This document shows positions 1 through 8,041 of a DNA stretch of 49,687 bases, piece after piece (the stretch's first letter is position 1; every line of letters begins with the position of its first letter). The DNA lies in NCBI GenBank assembly GCA_028710085.1, contig JAQUSU010000006.1, positions 1 through 49,687 on the forward strand, given 5' to 3'. Both the position numbers and the translations under genes were made by a program. The stretch is from Anaerotignum sp. (lineage in GTDB: Bacteria; Bacillota; Clostridia; Lachnospirales; Anaerotignaceae). The notes under the pieces are model-generated. The model made no database searches. It saw only the letters and a program-made list of their open reading frames with translations, and had not been told where the DNA came from.

Positions 1-801
1 ACTCGCCGCTGAATTGGAAAGCCCCATCGCCGCACTGGACAGAAGCTGATAAACGAGAATAGGAATACCGACCTTGAAAATCTCCCCATAAATCGTACCG
101 CTAAAAGTAAAACTACGAATTGAAAAATGCAGATAGCCTTTTTTACACAGGATATACCATAGGTAAAGACCAGTCGTTACAGCTTGAGAAATGACTGTCG
201 CAATAGCGGCGCCTTGAATTCCAAAGCCCAGCGGGAAGATAAATATAGGATCTAATATTACATTGAGTCCTCCGCCAATCAGCATGGATATCATGGTCAG
301 CTTCGACCTGCCCTCGGCGATGATGATATTGTTCATAGTGACATTAAAGATATTCATAATGGAACCTGCAATATATATAATGGCATACTCCCTCGCATAA
401 GGAAGTATGGTTTCCGTCGCTCCCAGCGCGACCAGTATGTTGTCGAGAAAACACAGGGATATCACAATGGATACAACCCCGACAAATAGGCTGGAAAACA
501 GTGCTGTTGATGCCGTCCGGTTCGCTTTCTCAGTATCTCCTCCTCCTAAGAGCCGGGATATGTAGGATGCCGCTCCGCTGCCGAAGGTCATGCCAAGTCC
601 AATAATAATTTGTACGACGGGGAACACGATAGATACAGCACCCATCTGACTTGTACCCAATCCCCCGACGAAGTAGGCGTCCACCACGCTGTAAAGTGCT
701 GCGACCATCATGCCGATCATGGTCGGCATTCCCATTTTAATTAGTAGCTTTGGGATTTTTTCATCCCTCATCATTTGAATTCTTTGGTCATTTGAGTTCA
801 T
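1..801 (-). CDS. MATE family multidrug efflux transporter (3' part outside window)
   Basis: The open frame begins at ATG 801 and runs off the left edge, giving 267 residues of a family that is usually about 450. It starts MNSNDQRIQMMRDEKIPKLL and continues with hydrophobic helices containing MMVAALYSVVDAYFVGGLG and GMTFGSGAASYISRLLGGGD, which are typical of the first MATE helices. These proteins export cationic drugs or metabolites in exchange for Na+ or H+ across the cytoplasmic membrane. A ribosome site AGGAAAGG lies about 8 nt before the ATG. It lies downstream of the marR gene on the same strand, an arrangement usual for a MarR-controlled exporter. The C-terminal half cannot be judged. 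Confidence 0.9.
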   Translation of the reverse strand, partial: MNSNDQRIQMMRDEKIPKLLIKMGMPTMIGMMVAALYSVVDAYFVGGLGTSQMGAVSIVFPVVQIIIGLGMTFGSGAASYISRLLGGGDTEKANRTASTALFSSLFVGVVSIVISLCFLDNILVALGATETILPYAREYAIIYIAGSIMNIFNVTMNNIIIAEGRSKLTMISMLIGGGLNVILDPIFIFPLGFGIQGAAIATVISQAVTTGLYLWYILCKKGYLHFSIRSFTFSGTIYGEIFKVGIPILVYQLLSSAAMGLSNSAAS

Positions 802-915
802 ATTAATCAAATCCTTTCCTGCGTTGCGTATACCTGCTATACGCTTATTTTAAAAAAATATAACTCTTAGATTCATTTGCTTATTATTCATTAAGGTGGT
901 TTTGCATAATTAATG

Positions 916-950
916 TGCGCAAAGAGTGTAGCAGATATACTCTTTGCGCA
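916..950. repeat. 12-bp perfect inverted repeat between marR and the MATE gene
   Basis: The arms TGCGCAAAGAGT (916-927) and ACTCTTTGCGCA (939-950) are separated by 11 nt. Neither strand has a U-run after the stem, so it is not a classical terminator. It could be an mRNA hairpin that separates expression of marR from the exporter, or an operator for the exporter. Confidence 0.6.
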
Positions 951-1003
951 AAAAACACTGTTCTTGTAAACACTAGCATATCATTATTGCCCTTTCATAA
1001 TCA

Positions 1004-1483
1004 TCATTCAATCTGTTCTTCTTTTTCAAAAATGTCAATTTGCTCGTCAAGGGAGTTGAGAAAACTTTTCAGAAACGCTTTGTTTTCCTCTGTTGCAGTT
1101 TCAAGTATGCCATTAAAAAGTTCATCATATTTCTGATGCAGCTTTTCATGATGCAGATATGCAGTTTCACCTTTTGAAGTCAGTCTTAGCACAAGCCTTG
1201 ATAGATTACGCGGATCGGTATCTTTAATGATCATCCCCTTATGCTCAAGCTTCATAATGATCTGGGAAACTGCGCCTTTCGTCACGCCCAGCATATCTGC
1301 CAAACCCGTAACATGAATACCTTCATTCTCTTTAATGGATTTGATCATGTGAATTTCAGCTTCGTATAAAGGCCGATCTGTCCCATAATACCGAATCTTC
1401 CTATCAAGCTCGGTAATCTTTGTAACGATCCGCAAAAAAGTGTAGCTCATTTTCGTTCTGTTTTTAAATTTCATATTCATCAT
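1004..1483 (-). CDS. MarR family transcriptional regulator
   Basis: A 159-residue protein with a winged helix of MarR type: the stretch IHVTGLADMLGVTKGAVSQI is the recognition helix region, followed by a wing containing DTDPRNLSRLVLRLTSKG. MarR dimers repress exporters until a small ligand binds. The likely target is the MATE gene downstream on the same strand. A consensus promoter (TTGACA at 1513-1518, TATACT at 1490-1495) places the transcription start almost at the annotated ATG. The real start may therefore be one of the internal ATG codons (residues 4 or 12), or the mRNA may be leaderless; no good ribosome site is seen before any of them. Confidence 0.88.
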   Translation of the reverse strand: MMNMKFKNRTKMSYTFLRIVTKITELDRKIRYYGTDRPLYEAEIHMIKSIKENEGIHVTGLADMLGVTKGAVSQIIMKLEHKGMIIKDTDPRNLSRLVLRLTSKGETAYLHHEKLHQKYDELFNGILETATEENKAFLKSFLNSLDEQIDIFEKEEQIE

Positions 1484-1489
1484 GAAAAT

Positions 1490-1518
1490 AGTATATAGCC
1501 GCTAAACCCTTTTGTCAA
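1490..1518 (-). promoter_or_regulatory. Predicted sigma-A promoter of marR
   Basis: Read on the minus strand, TTGACA (1513-1518) is followed after 17 nt by TATACT (1490-1495), an almost perfect consensus. It leaves practically no leader before the marR start codon. Confidence 0.7.
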
Positions 1519-1555
1519 TACTACATCTGAGAAAATCATTTTCTAATTAAAATGG

Positions 1556-1954
1556 CTATGGCTTTTGATTTACTTCAGTCATTTTGGTTAATGTCAATTG
1601 CATTTGTTTGAATGTCTCATCACTGATACGATGCTCCATTTTGCAAGCATCCTGAGATGCGGTTTTTTCATCCACTTGTAAAACTAAAATCAAAAAGCGT
1701 TCAATCAAAAAATACTTTTGAAATACGTTCCGTGCCTTCTCTTCTCCTAAATCAGTCAGTTTTATTACTTTATCATCATCCATAATGATATAATGATTTT
1801 CTTTCAAATTTTTCATTGCTACACTGATGCTAGGTCTTGAATATCCAAACTTTTGGGCAATATCAATAGAACGTACAAGTCCTTGATTCATTTGTATTAT
1901 CAGAATTTCTTTTAAATAATTTTCTCCCGATTCATGCAAACAATTCTTCTGCAT
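1556..1954 (-). CDS. DtxR/MntR-type metal-dependent regulator
   Basis: A 132-residue protein. The N-terminal half is a winged helix: ENYLKEILIIQMNQGLVRSI, then DIAQKFGYSRPSISVAMKNL, then a wing ending in IKLTDLGEEKA. This matches the DtxR/MntR/TroR family. The C-terminal half carries HRISDETF, resembling the metal-binding dimerisation segment (CxxEHxxS/E in relatives). There is no SH3-like third domain, so it is of MntR size. It lies 6 nt downstream of the DUF960-like gene and is probably co-transcribed with it. It likely senses Mn(II) or Fe(II); the target genes are not evident here. It ends with TAG, showing that TAG is used as a normal stop in this genome. Confidence 0.8.
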   Translation of the reverse strand: MQKNCLHESGENYLKEILIIQMNQGLVRSIDIAQKFGYSRPSISVAMKNLKENHYIIMDDDKVIKLTDLGEEKARNVFQKYFLIERFLILVLQVDEKTASQDACKMEHRISDETFKQMQLTLTKMTEVNQKP

Positions 1955-1960
1955 AATGAT

Positions 1961-2338
1961 TTAACAAGCCCTAATCGGACAAGATGAGTCCTGCAAATTC
2001 ATGTAGCAATTGCGTTTATATATTTTCTCTTTTGCCAATATCATATGATAGCCTTTTTCGGTACAGATTACATGGATCTCGTCATTCACAGGCATAAATC
2101 CAAACACTCTGTGGTTACTTAGAAATTCAGAGTCTTCCGTAAAGTGTAAAATGTCCTGTACATCTCTTTCGCTTAACTGGCTTACTAATAATTTAAAAAT
2201 CTGCACCACGTTCTTTGTAGCCGCTTCGGAAAATACAAGAGACCATAAATAGTCTATCAGGGCTTTTGGCAACGCATTCTTGACATGTTCAGAAGCTATT
2301 AATTCCGTTTCCACCATATTAATTGTTTTAGGTTTCAT
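1961..2338 (-). CDS. DUF960-like small protein of unknown function
   Basis: A 125-residue soluble protein with no signal peptide. The pattern of LPKALIDYLWSLV, then VQIFKLLVSQL, then QDILHFTEDSEF and finally IHVICTEKGYHMILAKE resembles the short DUF960 proteins of Firmicutes, which have an IPxxLQxxLWxLI opening and a DDGxxxMLLAxE ending. The tail is cysteine-containing (NCYMNLQDSSCPIRAC). The gene lies 6 nt upstream of the DtxR-type regulator. A 14-bp perfect palindrome stands 53 nt before its start codon. The assignment rests only on motif likeness. Confidence 0.5.
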   Translation of the reverse strand: MKPKTINMVETELIASEHVKNALPKALIDYLWSLVFSEAATKNVVQIFKLLVSQLSERDVQDILHFTEDSEFLSNHRVFGFMPVNDEIHVICTEKGYHMILAKEKIYKRNCYMNLQDSSCPIRAC

Positions 2339-2390
2339 TATCGTACCTCCGTTTCTTTTATTGGTTACATCCTATCACCTCATTTTAAAC

Positions 2391-2404
2391 TCAATTTAAA
2401 TTGA
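2391..2404. promoter_or_regulatory. 14-bp perfect palindrome upstream of the DUF960/dtxR genes
   Basis: TCAATTTAAATTGA is perfectly self-complementary and lies just downstream of a TATAAT hexamer (minus strand, 2420-2425). Its position fits an operator; autoregulation by the DtxR-type protein is a guess. Confidence 0.45.
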
Positions 2405-2426
2405 TAAATAATTTTAAAAATTATAG

Positions 2427-3491
2427 TTACTTTATGTTTTTATCAGGAATGTTTACGCTAAAAGTAGTTCCCATGCCTGGCTGACTTTCTACATCAATCG
2501 AACCATGGTGCATTTCTATAATTCGTTTTACGATAGATAACCCTAGTCCACTACCACCGGCTTTCCGGCTGCGTGACTTATCAGCCATATAAAACCGTTC
2601 AAAAATATGGGTTAGCGTATCCGCCGACATCCCGATTCCATTGTCCGCTATCGTAACTTTGGCTCCCTGTTCTGCTTTGGAAACAGACACACAAATTCTT
2701 CCGCCCTCCGGCGTGAATTTAATACTATTATGTAGCAGGTTAATCCACACTTGGCTGAGCAGTTCCTCATCCGCCACTATATCAGCAGGTTCATCCTCAA
2801 CAACAAGTTCTATGCTTTTAGAAGACCATTGCGGCTCCAGCATAAGTATGGCATCTTTAAGCTGTTTGTTGAGCAAAAATGGTTTTGGCTGAAACGATGT
2901 ATATTCTGAATCCAGCGCAGAAAGTTTCAGTAAATTGTCACTGAGTTTAGATAGCCGCAAGCTCTCTGCCTCAATTATATCAATGTAATGTAGGCGTTCG
3001 TCTTTACTTAAATTTTCATTTTTCAGCAACGTAACAAAACCACGAATGGAGGTCAACGGAGACTGAATTTCATGAGATACGTTAGATACAAAATCTTGAC
3101 GCATCGTTTCCATTCCGCTAAGTTCCTGTGCCATAACATTTACTTTTTCTGCCAAGTCAATTAAATGATGATTGTGATGTTGAGCCATATCTATGGCAAT
3201 TTTAAAATCACCTTTGGTAATTCGATCAAGCGCCTCTTGAATTTCGTCATAAAAGTTATGGTGAGATTGATCTTTTTTGGTTTTATGATACCAAATCCGC
3301 ATTAACCATAACAGCAGCGTATAGAAAAGAACTCCAACCATGGAGATTATTAAACATTCTGTAACCTTAATGAAATTTCCTTCAAACCCAAAAAAGGGAG
3401 TAATCATATAATAAGCAGACCAAAAGCACGCAATCAGTAAGATTAAAAACAGAACAAGGCTTACCGCAATTGAAAATTTATTTTTTTTCAT
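2427..3491 (-). CDS. Sensor histidine kinase, OmpR-partner type
   Basis: A 354-residue membrane kinase. Two N-terminal membrane segments (about 8-30 and 43-66) enclose a very short loop, so there is no real extracellular sensor domain. A HAMP-like linker follows, then the H-box FVSNVSHEIQSPLTSIRGF with the phosphorylated His. Next come the N-box (VWINLLHNSIKFTPEGG), the G1 box IADNGIGMS and the G2 box GGSGLGLSIVKRI. The intramembrane layout suggests sensing of membrane or envelope stress. Its start overlaps the response regulator stop by 4 nt, so the two are translationally coupled. The ligand is unknown. Confidence 0.92.
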   Translation of the reverse strand: MKKNKFSIAVSLVLFLILLIACFWSAYYMITPFFGFEGNFIKVTECLIISMVGVLFYTLLLWLMRIWYHKTKKDQSHHNFYDEIQEALDRITKGDFKIAIDMAQHHNHHLIDLAEKVNVMAQELSGMETMRQDFVSNVSHEIQSPLTSIRGFVTLLKNENLSKDERLHYIDIIEAESLRLSKLSDNLLKLSALDSEYTSFQPKPFLLNKQLKDAILMLEPQWSSKSIELVVEDEPADIVADEELLSQVWINLLHNSIKFTPEGGRICVSVSKAEQGAKVTIADNGIGMSADTLTHIFERFYMADKSRSRKAGGSGLGLSIVKRIIEMHHGSIDVESQPGMGTTFSVNIPDKNIK

Positions 3492-4162
3492 ATCGTCACC
3501 TCAAGCCTGTACCCAAGACCTCTTATTGTGGTGATTTTAAAACCGTATATTTCCTGGGAAAATCTCTCTCTGATACGGCCTATGTGAACATCCAACGTCC
3601 GTTCGTTTCCTTCAAAATCAAATCCCCAAATATCTTCTATCAATTGATCTCTTGAAAAAGTTTTGCCAGGATAACCAGCCAGCATAAATAACAGCTCAAA
3701 CTCTTTCAGAGGCAATGTGATATCTTCTGACTTTGTCCGAACTGTAAATAAATTCTTATCTACGATGATGTTACCAAGCTGAATAACCTTTGACGTTGCA
3801 ATGTGGTAACGTTTGAGAAGTGCTTTTACACGAGCCACTAATTCCGCAGGTTCAAAAGGTTTCGTCAAATAATCATCTGCTCCAAGCCTGAATCCCTTGA
3901 TTTTTTGACTGGTTTCTCCTTTGGCTGTCAGCATTAAAATTGGCAAATCACCGTATTTACGGATCTCTTGACACAATGTCCAACCATCCATATTGGGCAT
4001 CATTATGTCTAATATCAATATGTCCACTTTTTCATTTTCCAGCTTAGAAAGGGCGTCTAATCCGTCTATTGCATCCAGTACATCAAGCCCTTCATTATTA
4101 AGTAACACATGAATTAGCTCACGAATATTGGAATCATCGTCCGCAACCATAATTTTACCCAT
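3488..4162 (-). CDS. OmpR/PhoB family response regulator
   Basis: A 224-residue protein with a receiver domain (residues 1-120: acidic pair in VADDDSNIREL, phosphoacceptor Asp in DILILDIMMPNMDGW, switch region LMLTAKGE, Lys in DDYLTKPF) and a C-terminal winged helix (RDQLIEDIWGFDFEGNERTL, then VHIGRIRERF). It partners the kinase encoded immediately downstream with a 4-nt overlap. Its promoter carries two 8-bp direct repeats with an 11-bp period, which suggests autoregulation. Confidence 0.95.
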   Translation of the reverse strand: MGKIMVADDDSNIRELIHVLLNNEGLDVLDAIDGLDALSKLENEKVDILILDIMMPNMDGWTLCQEIRKYGDLPILMLTAKGETSQKIKGFRLGADDYLTKPFEPAELVARVKALLKRYHIATSKVIQLGNIIVDKNLFTVRTKSEDITLPLKEFELLFMLAGYPGKTFSRDQLIEDIWGFDFEGNERTLDVHIGRIRERFSQEIYGFKITTIRGLGYRLEVTI

Positions 4163-4204
4163 AGATCTTTCCCTTCTTCCTTTTTTACTAATCTACAGCT
4201 TGTC

Positions 4205-4244
4205 AGTATATTATTATAAAGCACAAATGTAAACTGAATGTAAA
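4205..4244 (-). promoter_or_regulatory. Promoter of the two-component operon with PhoP-like direct repeats
   Basis: On the minus strand TTTACATT occurs at 4237-4244 and again at 4226-4233, a period of 11 bp. The second copy supplies the -35 (TTTACA, 4228-4233), and TATACT (4205-4210) follows after 17 nt. Tandem TTTACA repeats on one DNA face are the usual binding pattern of PhoP/OmpR regulators. Confidence 0.65.
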
Positions 4245-4425
4245 AGGAGTTTTTAGAATCCTAGTTTTAACTTTTCAGTGTAAATTGTCGTATCAAAATA
4301 CTCTAACCCCTGCTTCAAACCTCTAGTTAAACTCTGCTTGCCTCTAGCACTACCATTTACTGGTACCATGGAATATTTTATAGGTCATCAAATATACTTA
4401 CATCGCGGCAAAGCCAAACTAATTA

Positions 4426-4836
4426 TTACATTATTGGAATAATCGAATTACGGCTTTCCAACAGTGTTTTCAAATTATATAAGAATTTTCCTGCATATGC
4501 TCCATCTAACGGTCTATGGTCAAAGGTTAATGTAAGTGACATAAATGAACCTTCTTGATTTTTTTCAATAGTCCCGAAGCAAAGCGCCGCTATCATTGGT
4601 TGGGATATGGCGATTGTTCCACTGTTCATGTGAAATGAACCTGAATTCGAAACAGGGAAGGTGCCATAATGCTCTCTTAAAAAACGCATCTTCCCTTCCG
4701 GACCGCAAAAATACCTTATTTTTTGAAATATAGACATTGTATTCATATGCATCAAAAATTGCTTATAGGTTCCGTTGCCCGATTGAATACGACTAAGTTC
4801 TTCATGAAATTCAAACGCTATGTCATCAAAGCTTTT
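4426..4836 (-). pseudogene. C-terminal fragment of a 2-oxo acid dehydrogenase E2-type acyltransferase
   Basis: The open frame from 4836 to the TAA at 4426 encodes about 136 residues without a credible start codon; it follows an in-frame TAA directly behind the lipid kinase gene. The segments HYGTFPVSNSGSFHMNSGT and SLTLTFDHRPLDGAYAGKF match the end of the catalytic domain of E2 lipoamide acyltransferases; DHRPLDG is the active-site motif. The lipoyl domain, the subunit-binding domain and the first half of the catalytic domain are missing. It is best read as a decayed gene, though the frame is still open and the active-site motif is intact. Confidence 0.7.
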
Positions 4837-4840
4837 TTAA

Positions 4841-6463
4841 TCAGGATTTCTTATAATAATCCTTAAAAAATATTTGAGAGCAATATTCAAGGTTTCTCTT
4901 GTAATCTAATTCAATAAAATCAGTAGGCTTTACATCCTCTGGTTTTTTGTCAAAGTAATGAAGCCCCACAGCTTTTAAAATCGTATATACGAATTGAGAG
5001 CAAAACATGATATTCTCTCTGGGTGAATAGGAAAGGATGAGACCAAGAAGGTTGTATGAGCTTCCCAAAGAATTTATTTTTCTTACTTCCTCCAAAGCCA
5101 GTAATTTTTGTTCTTTCGTCGCCTTAATTTTATAGATGATGATATTGGCATCTTCTTTCTGATGAAAAAATTCCAGCATCTCCTGATTTAGTCCGGGTTC
5201 GTATATGTTTTGGCCTCCGTTATAGCTGATAATAGTCCTAAGCTCCTGATCAAAAGAGAGGGAGGCATGGGAATATTCTTTTTTCGTAACCTTTCGGATC
5301 AGTTCTCCTGCAGCACTTCCAGTGCTAGAAAGAACCACATAAAGATACCCATCATTTAATGATTCCTCTGCTATTTTGAAATAATCATCATTGAGGGAAC
5401 CTTTATTGATATAGTTCAAAGCATTATGACGTGGCAAATCCGCAGCAATCTTTAACATATCAGCAATGACATTTCGATCGATCTTAAAATCTTTGAACGG
5501 TTTGGTCATCTCGCCCAAAACACCATTGTAAATCTGTTCTGCTGCATATTTAATGTCTGCAAAGCTGAATTCTCTTGTGCTTTCAAACCCATCCTCTTTA
5601 TTAAATTTTGTATTGATTCTTAATTGAGAAGGAAGAACCCGAACATTCAGAGGGAAGCCGGTTCCTTTTTCTCCATCTAAATCTGTACCTATGTTTTCGT
5701 CACACTTGACGGTAAGCTTAGAAGATTGAAAATAGATGACATAGGGGCTAGAATCATGTTCACCTTTGAGTGCCTTTCCCACCAAAGACATTAAATCCAT
5801 TAGCGGACATTTTTTAAAGATGTAAATGTCCAGCAATCCATCGTTATATACTGACAAAGGCGCTATATTCTTAAATCCACCCGCCGACTTTCCATTCATA
5901 ATAAGCATAAAGTAGGCTTCATCATCAAATATAAATCCGTTGCTTTCGATCCTGACTCTAACTGGTTTCAGCTTTTGAAATTCTTCTATGCCCCTAAGAT
6001 AATAGGAGAATATCCCAAAGCTTGTTCTTTGGCTGACTTCAACAAAGCAACCAAGACTGGCTACATTGATAAAATAACGTTCATTAATCTTTCCGATATC
6101 TACATTAGTATAGTTTTCTCTTGTATAGATATCTGTAATTTCATCAACCGATGTCGGCAGATTAAAATTGTGCGCGAAACCATTCGCAGTCCCCGCAGGG
6201 TAAATCCCTATAGGGAGATTCATTCCATTATCCAGCATTGCATTGAGAACTTGGTTTATCGTACCATCGCCTCCAGCAATCAGTATTTTCTTATATTGTT
6301 CAGGGTTGATTCTTTGAAAAAATTCATTTAAGTCAATGCCCTTCCCAAGTCGGAAGGGGCTGACTAAATAGCCTTTTGCCTGCAACCTCTCAATGATTAA
6401 GTCCAAATTGTTTTTAAAAATATGATTTCCTGCATTGGGGTTATAAATTAATAATATATTCAT
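4841..6463 (-). CDS. Diacylglycerol kinase-like lipid kinase fused to a permuted NlpC/P60 (YiiX/LRAT-like) domain
   Basis: 540 residues. Residues 1-290 form a DAGK/LCB5 lipid kinase: NPNAGN at the start, the nucleotide motif GGDGTINQVL (64-73), PAGTANGFAHNF (89-100) and the beta-sandwich ending LDGEKG. These enzymes phosphorylate a lipid alcohol at the inner membrane leaflet. Residues about 350-540 are unrelated. YSHASLSF (His399) followed about 90 residues later by FCSQFVYTILKAVG (Cys488) is the order expected for a circularly permuted NlpC/P60 papain-like fold, as in YiiX and LRAT-type acyltransferases. Residues 295-345 form a helical linker. Usual DagK/YegS proteins are only about 300 residues long. 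Substrate of either half unknown. Confidence 0.85.
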   Translation of the reverse strand: MNILLIYNPNAGNHIFKNNLDLIIERLQAKGYLVSPFRLGKGIDLNEFFQRINPEQYKKILIAGGDGTINQVLNAMLDNGMNLPIGIYPAGTANGFAHNFNLPTSVDEITDIYTRENYTNVDIGKINERYFINVASLGCFVEVSQRTSFGIFSYYLRGIEEFQKLKPVRVRIESNGFIFDDEAYFMLIMNGKSAGGFKNIAPLSVYNDGLLDIYIFKKCPLMDLMSLVGKALKGEHDSSPYVIYFQSSKLTVKCDENIGTDLDGEKGTGFPLNVRVLPSQLRINTKFNKEDGFESTREFSFADIKYAAEQIYNGVLGEMTKPFKDFKIDRNVIADMLKIAADLPRHNALNYINKGSLNDDYFKIAEESLNDGYLYVVLSSTGSAAGELIRKVTKKEYSHASLSFDQELRTIISYNGGQNIYEPGLNQEMLEFFHQKEDANIIIYKIKATKEQKLLALEEVRKINSLGSSYNLLGLILSYSPRENIMFCSQFVYTILKAVGLHYFDKKPEDVKPTDFIELDYKRNLEYCSQIFFKDYYKKS

Positions 6464-6600
6464 GAAATATCCTTTCTCTTCAATATATTGATATTATATT
6501 GATATTTTAATCTTAATTGTATCATTAGTAATGCCTATTATATTACTTTATTATATATATTTCTATCTATTTAAAAAAGGGCAACTATTCATATTCATAA

Positions 6601-6656
6601 AAAACCTCCTATCCTATATTGTGTCTTGGTTGACGCAATATAGGATAGGAGGTTTT
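6601..6656. repeat. 21-bp perfect hairpin
   Basis: Arms 6601-6621 and 6636-6656 are perfectly complementary with a 14-nt loop. The left arm starts AAAACCTCCTATCC and the right arm ends GGATAGGAGGTTTT. With A-rich and T-rich ends it can act as a terminator in both directions between converging or isolated units. Its length and perfection are more than a usual terminator needs. Confidence 0.7.
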
Positions 6657-6711
6657 CTATCGCTAGGCTTTTGATTCACCCTGTAGAACAGCGGATTTAT
6701 TGGGTTTACCA

Positions 6712-6758
6712 AGCAAAAGACAAGGCATTTTTTTAACCTTGTCTTTTGCTTTTTTTCA
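6712..6758 (+). terminator. Plus-strand intrinsic terminator without an upstream gene
   Basis: The 14-bp stem AGCAAAAGACAAGG (6712-6725) / CCTTGTCTTTTGCT (6738-6751) is followed by TTTTTTT on the plus strand. Both neighbouring genes are on the minus strand. The terminator therefore either ends an unannotated plus-strand RNA from the 6464-6711 gap or blocks antisense transcription. Confidence 0.6.
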
Positions 6759-6824
6759 TTGGGTTCAGGTTAAGAAGTTACATATCAAAAAGGTGAAAAG
6801 AACCACCTCCGTATTTAATATGTT

Positions 6825-7922
6825 TTAGCTTTGCATTTTTAACAAAACTGTAAAGAAAACTTCTAACATATTATGACAATCTTCTTCATAAATTTCACCC
6901 ATATTTGCAACTTGAATCATGCCTTGTTTTGCATAATCACCTTTGCCCGCATAAAAGGTGTATCCACGTTTTTCCATCTCAAGAAGAAAAGTTGTGTTAT
7001 CAACACCAGCAGGCAGGAATACAGAAGTTACTGTGTTTGCCATGTGGTCATCTAGCAACAAACGGCAACCTAAGGCTACCAAACCTTCTCGAATAATTTT
7101 TGAGCATCTTTGATAACGAGCAATTCTGCCAGCCAAAGTTTCTTCCTCTATGATGTTTGTCAAAGCAACATTTAGCGGCCAAAATAAGGTTACATTAGGT
7201 GTGTTTGGTGTTTGATGTGCAGTTACTGCACTATGATAGTGTTTGTATAAACTTAAGTATACGTTCTTGCATTGGTCCGCAGTCAAGGTTTCCAAAAGGT
7301 CTCGCTTTGCACAAACATATGCAGAGCCAGGAAACGCACCAACACATTTACCACCAACTGATGTACAGATGGAAATATTATTTTCCACAACATCGATATT
7401 TTCACCACCTGCAGCAGATACGCAGTCAATAAAAAATATCTTGTTATATTTTTTACATAAGTCCCCAACCACTTTTACGGGGTTAACCATTCCTGTACAG
7501 GTTTCATGGAAAACCATTGCCACTACCTTAACATTACTGCTTTGCGCAATCTCTTTTTCGATAACAGAAGCGTCAGGATAATCGCCCCAAGGGAAAGCCA
7601 CATCTGTAAGAGGAATTTTGTATTTATTAATAATTTCTAACAAACGTTCACCAAACATACCGTTGCGAATTAAGAGAACACCCTCGTCTTCCATAAATAA
7701 AGAAGAAAGAACCGTTTCATTGGAAGAAGTACCTGAACCTGAGATAATTAAACTTTCATAGCTATCATCTGCGTTAAAAAGTTTATTGATTTTCCGTTGT
7801 GTATCTACAAACATTTCTTCAAACTCTACGCTACGATGGCAAATATCATAGTGCAATAATGCGTTCCTTACATTGTCTTTTACTAAAACAGGACCTGGAC
7901 TAAATAATTTTGTCATGCTCAT
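6825..7922 (-). CDS. PhnW/SGAT-like class V aminotransferase
   Basis: 365 residues, a full-length PLP aminotransferase of the serine-glyoxylate / 2-aminoethylphosphonate (PhnW) branch. It shows the N-terminal FSPGPV with HYDICHRSVEFEEMF, the phosphate-binding ISGSGTSSNETV, an Asp in KIFFIDCVSAAGGE that contacts the pyridine N, and the PLP lysine in SVGGKCVGAFPGSAYV. Such enzymes move an amino group from a small amine or amino acid to pyruvate or glyoxylate. Ribosome site GGGAGG precedes ATG 7922. It has its own promoter, and a terminator separates it from the kinases. No other phosphonate genes are present, so 2-aminoethylphosphonate is only one option; another small amino alcohol or amino acid is equally possible. 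Confidence 0.85.
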   Translation of the reverse strand: MSMTKLFSPGPVLVKDNVRNALLHYDICHRSVEFEEMFVDTQRKINKLFNADDSYESLIISGSGTSSNETVLSSLFMEDEGVLLIRNGMFGERLLEIINKYKIPLTDVAFPWGDYPDASVIEKEIAQSSNVKVVAMVFHETCTGMVNPVKVVGDLCKKYNKIFFIDCVSAAGGENIDVVENNISICTSVGGKCVGAFPGSAYVCAKRDLLETLTADQCKNVYLSLYKHYHSAVTAHQTPNTPNVTLFWPLNVALTNIIEEETLAGRIARYQRCSKIIREGLVALGCRLLLDDHMANTVTSVFLPAGVDNTTFLLEMEKRGYTFYAGKGDYAKQGMIQVANMGEIYEEDCHNMLEVFFTVLLKMQS

Positions 7923-8013
7923 GTTACATTACCTCCCAAAGAATTCATGGTTCAAATTGTTTGACTTTTTATATTTTTTACAGGAAATAATGCTTTGATT
8001 TTTCCTTAGCTTT

Positions 8014-8041
8014 ATCATAGCAGTTTTCATTTTAAAGTCAA
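8014..8041 (-). promoter_or_regulatory. Predicted promoter of the aminotransferase gene
   Basis: Minus strand TTGACT (8036-8041), 16 nt, TATGAT (8014-8019), about 90 nt before the start codon. Confidence 0.55.

Larger units (their letters stand above)
6464..6824. other. 361-bp intergenic region with two strong hairpins
   Basis: No protein-coding frame is convincing here. The first 130 bp are very AT-rich, with TTGATA and TTTAAT-like stretches that could give a plus-strand promoter. The rest holds the 21-bp hairpin and the plus-strand terminator listed separately. Confidence 0.6.

Noticed and set aside
915..1136. Plus-strand open frame overlapping marR
   Set aside because: It lies mostly antisense to the well-supported marR gene and has no ribosome site; treated as a shadow.
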